From assembly GCA_965207565.1 (NCBI GenBank), contig CBDBMQ010000031.1, positions 1 to 64,000 of the forward strand: DNA of 64,000 nucleotides, in the 5' to 3' direction. Below are positions 63,004 through 64,000 of the stretch, in pieces. This stretch comes from Bin80 sp965207565 (GTDB lineage: Bacteria; Bacteroidota; Rhodothermia; Rhodothermales; Bin80). A program made the translations under genes and the position numbers. Under the pieces are notes generated by a model. That model was not told where the DNA came from and did no database searches. It was given only the letters and a program-made list of their open reading frames with translations. How positions within the stretch are numbered: the stretch's first letter is position 1; each line of letters opens with the position of its first letter.

Positions 63004-64000
63004 ATGATGACCCATAATCTACTTCTCATGCAACATGATTTACGTGCTGTATCGGTCTCATTGATACTCGTACTCCTGAGTACACAATCCGTATTGGGCC
63101 AGAATCGGCGCAATGCCCCTCTTCCGGAAGGACATGGGAAAGAACTGGTGGAGCAGGCGTGTACATCATGTCACGCCACTTCTACGATTACCAGGTCAGG
63201 GTTTGATGGCGTGGAAATGTGGCGCTCAGTTCAGGAATCCATGATGGAGTTGCCCGAATTAGAAGCCATTAGTATTGCTGAGTACCTGGCCGAGCATTTT
63301 CCCGCCCGTGAAGACCGGAAACCAACGCTCGTGGATGGTCCGGTTGAAATAGATATCCAAGAATGGGTTGTCCCTACATTGGGGCAACGCTCCCGTGATC
63401 CGATTGAAGCACCAGATGGAACCATCTGGTGGACAGGAATGTGGGCAAGCCTTGTAGGACAACTGGACCCTGTGACTGGGGAAATGAAAGAATATCCCCT
63501 ACCGCCCGAGGCAAGACCACACAGCATTGTTCCAGATGATGATGGCTTTATTTGGTACACGGGAAACAGTAATGGCACAATCGGAAAACTTGATCCAGAG
63601 ACCGGAGACATTACAGAATACCCCACTGAAGCCAGGGACCCGCATACTGCAGTTTTTCATCCGAACGGAAAATTGTATTTCACCTCACAGCGTTCTGCAA
63701 TGCTCGGACGACTTGACCCTGAGACCGGTGAACTGACCGAGATCCCGACAGAGCCAAGACCCTATGGCATTATCGTGGCCCATGATGGCATGCTGTGGAT
63801 CGCCTACAATGGGACGAACAAACTGGCAGCCATGGACCCAGAGTCCATGGAACTACGATACTATTCGATCGCAGAGGAGGAAACCCGGATTCGCCGTCTG
63901 GGAATTGACTCCAAAGGAATCATCTGGTATGTAAATTCCTCAATGGGGCGAATTGGCCGCCTTGATCCTGCAACCGGTGAGATCAAAGAATGGGAATCCC
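63004..64000 (+). CDS. cytochrome c + beta-propeller protein (virginiamycin B lyase-like), 3' end outside window
   Basis: Starts at ATG 63004 (also 63007, and 63028 gives MQHDLRAVSVSLILVLLSTQSVLGQ, a signal peptide) and is open to the edge, ~332 residues visible. A short cytochrome c region has the haem motif CTSCH (ELVEQACTSCHATSTITRSGFDGVEMW), then SMMELPELEAISIAEYLAEHF. Then come repeats of ~40 residues: APDGTIWWTGMWASLVGQLDPVTGEMKEYPLP, DDDGFIWYTGNSNGTIGKLDPETGDITEYPT, HPNGKLYFTSQRSAMLGRLDPETGELTEIPT, HDGMLWIAYNGTNKLAAMDPES, a Vgb-type propeller. Probably periplasmic; haem plus propeller suggests a redox or lyase-like role, not antibiotic resistance as such. Confidence 0.78.
   Translation, partial: MMTHNLLLMQHDLRAVSVSLILVLLSTQSVLGQNRRNAPLPEGHGKELVEQACTSCHATSTITRSGFDGVEMWRSVQESMMELPELEAISIAEYLAEHFPAREDRKPTLVDGPVEIDIQEWVVPTLGQRSRDPIEAPDGTIWWTGMWASLVGQLDPVTGEMKEYPLPPEARPHSIVPDDDGFIWYTGNSNGTIGKLDPETGDITEYPTEARDPHTAVFHPNGKLYFTSQRSAMLGRLDPETGELTEIPTEPRPYGIIVAHDGMLWIAYNGTNKLAAMDPESMELRYYSIAEEETRIRRLGIDSKGIIWYVNSSMGRIGRLDPATGEIKEWES

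Overview
The window looks like a chromosomal segment of a Gram-negative Bacteroidota-type bacterium, most likely Rhodothermota-like. The evidence is a large secreted protein ending in a type IX secretion (Por) sorting domain, a YtxJ/bacillithiol-type thioredoxin-fold protein, an EF-G paralogue, a cluster of SurA/PpiC periplasmic foldases, a ricT PSP1 gene and the general gene style. Taxonomy is inference; no rRNA is present. At least seven genes carry single-base frameshifts, several at homopolymers and some in genes that should be essential (parC, metH). The assembly therefore probably contains residual indels, and broken reading frames should be read with that in mind.

Layout. 1-3.6 kb is a degraded accessory zone: the end of a Cys-rich protein, a small membrane protein, strong hairpins, the right end of a dead TnpB element, an amidase C-terminal remnant and a frameshifted IS1380-type transposase. 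3.9-9.3 kb is a foldase operon (PpiC-type protein, lipoprotein, SurA) followed by a MoxR ATPase. 9.4-19.5 kb holds a DMT transporter, parC-parE on the minus strand, a sodium/solute symporter, a CAU tRNA, the DNA polymerase III delta' gene and ricT. 20.0-23.7 kb is a spondin_N + Calx-beta adhesin-like protein with seven 336-bp tandem repeats. 23.8-31.4 kb is housekeeping: an EF-G paralogue, accD-nagB, DAHP synthase, pepF, a YtxJ-like protein and a 7Fe ferredoxin. A broken GH20 hexosaminidase between two ~90-bp direct repeats follows. 32.9-38.7 kb is a methionine-cycle operon: an ArsR regulator + methyltransferase fused in frame to MetF, then a MetH split into two genes. recA follows.

Two defence-like modules stand out. 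The first (41.5-44.6 kb) is a compact three-gene set: a ParB-like protein, a PD-(D/E)XK-like protein and a Dam-type adenine methylase. I do not recognise it as a named system. The second (50.2-53.7 kb) contains a DUF262-HNH nuclease, two nearly identical EcoRI-family adenine methyltransferases and a small HTH-like gene. It arose by a tandem duplication whose scar is still readable. Both methyltransferases carry a long in-frame poly-G tract (11 and 14 G) just before a C-terminal segment that differs between the copies, which suggests phase variation and specificity switching. cinA-pyrE-pgsA, dnaK and tatD lie between the two modules.

The right end holds a DoxX-esterase fusion, an outer-membrane-type protein, a DUF547 protein and a polytopic glycosyltransferase. 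Next come nested mobile elements: an ISAzo13-type IS with a -1 slippery A9 run, inserted exactly at the left edge of a TnpB element that is itself bounded by 13-bp perfect inverted repeats and an 8-bp direct repeat. The window closes on a cytochrome c/beta-propeller (virginiamycin-B-lyase-like) gene cut by the edge. No CRISPR array was seen.
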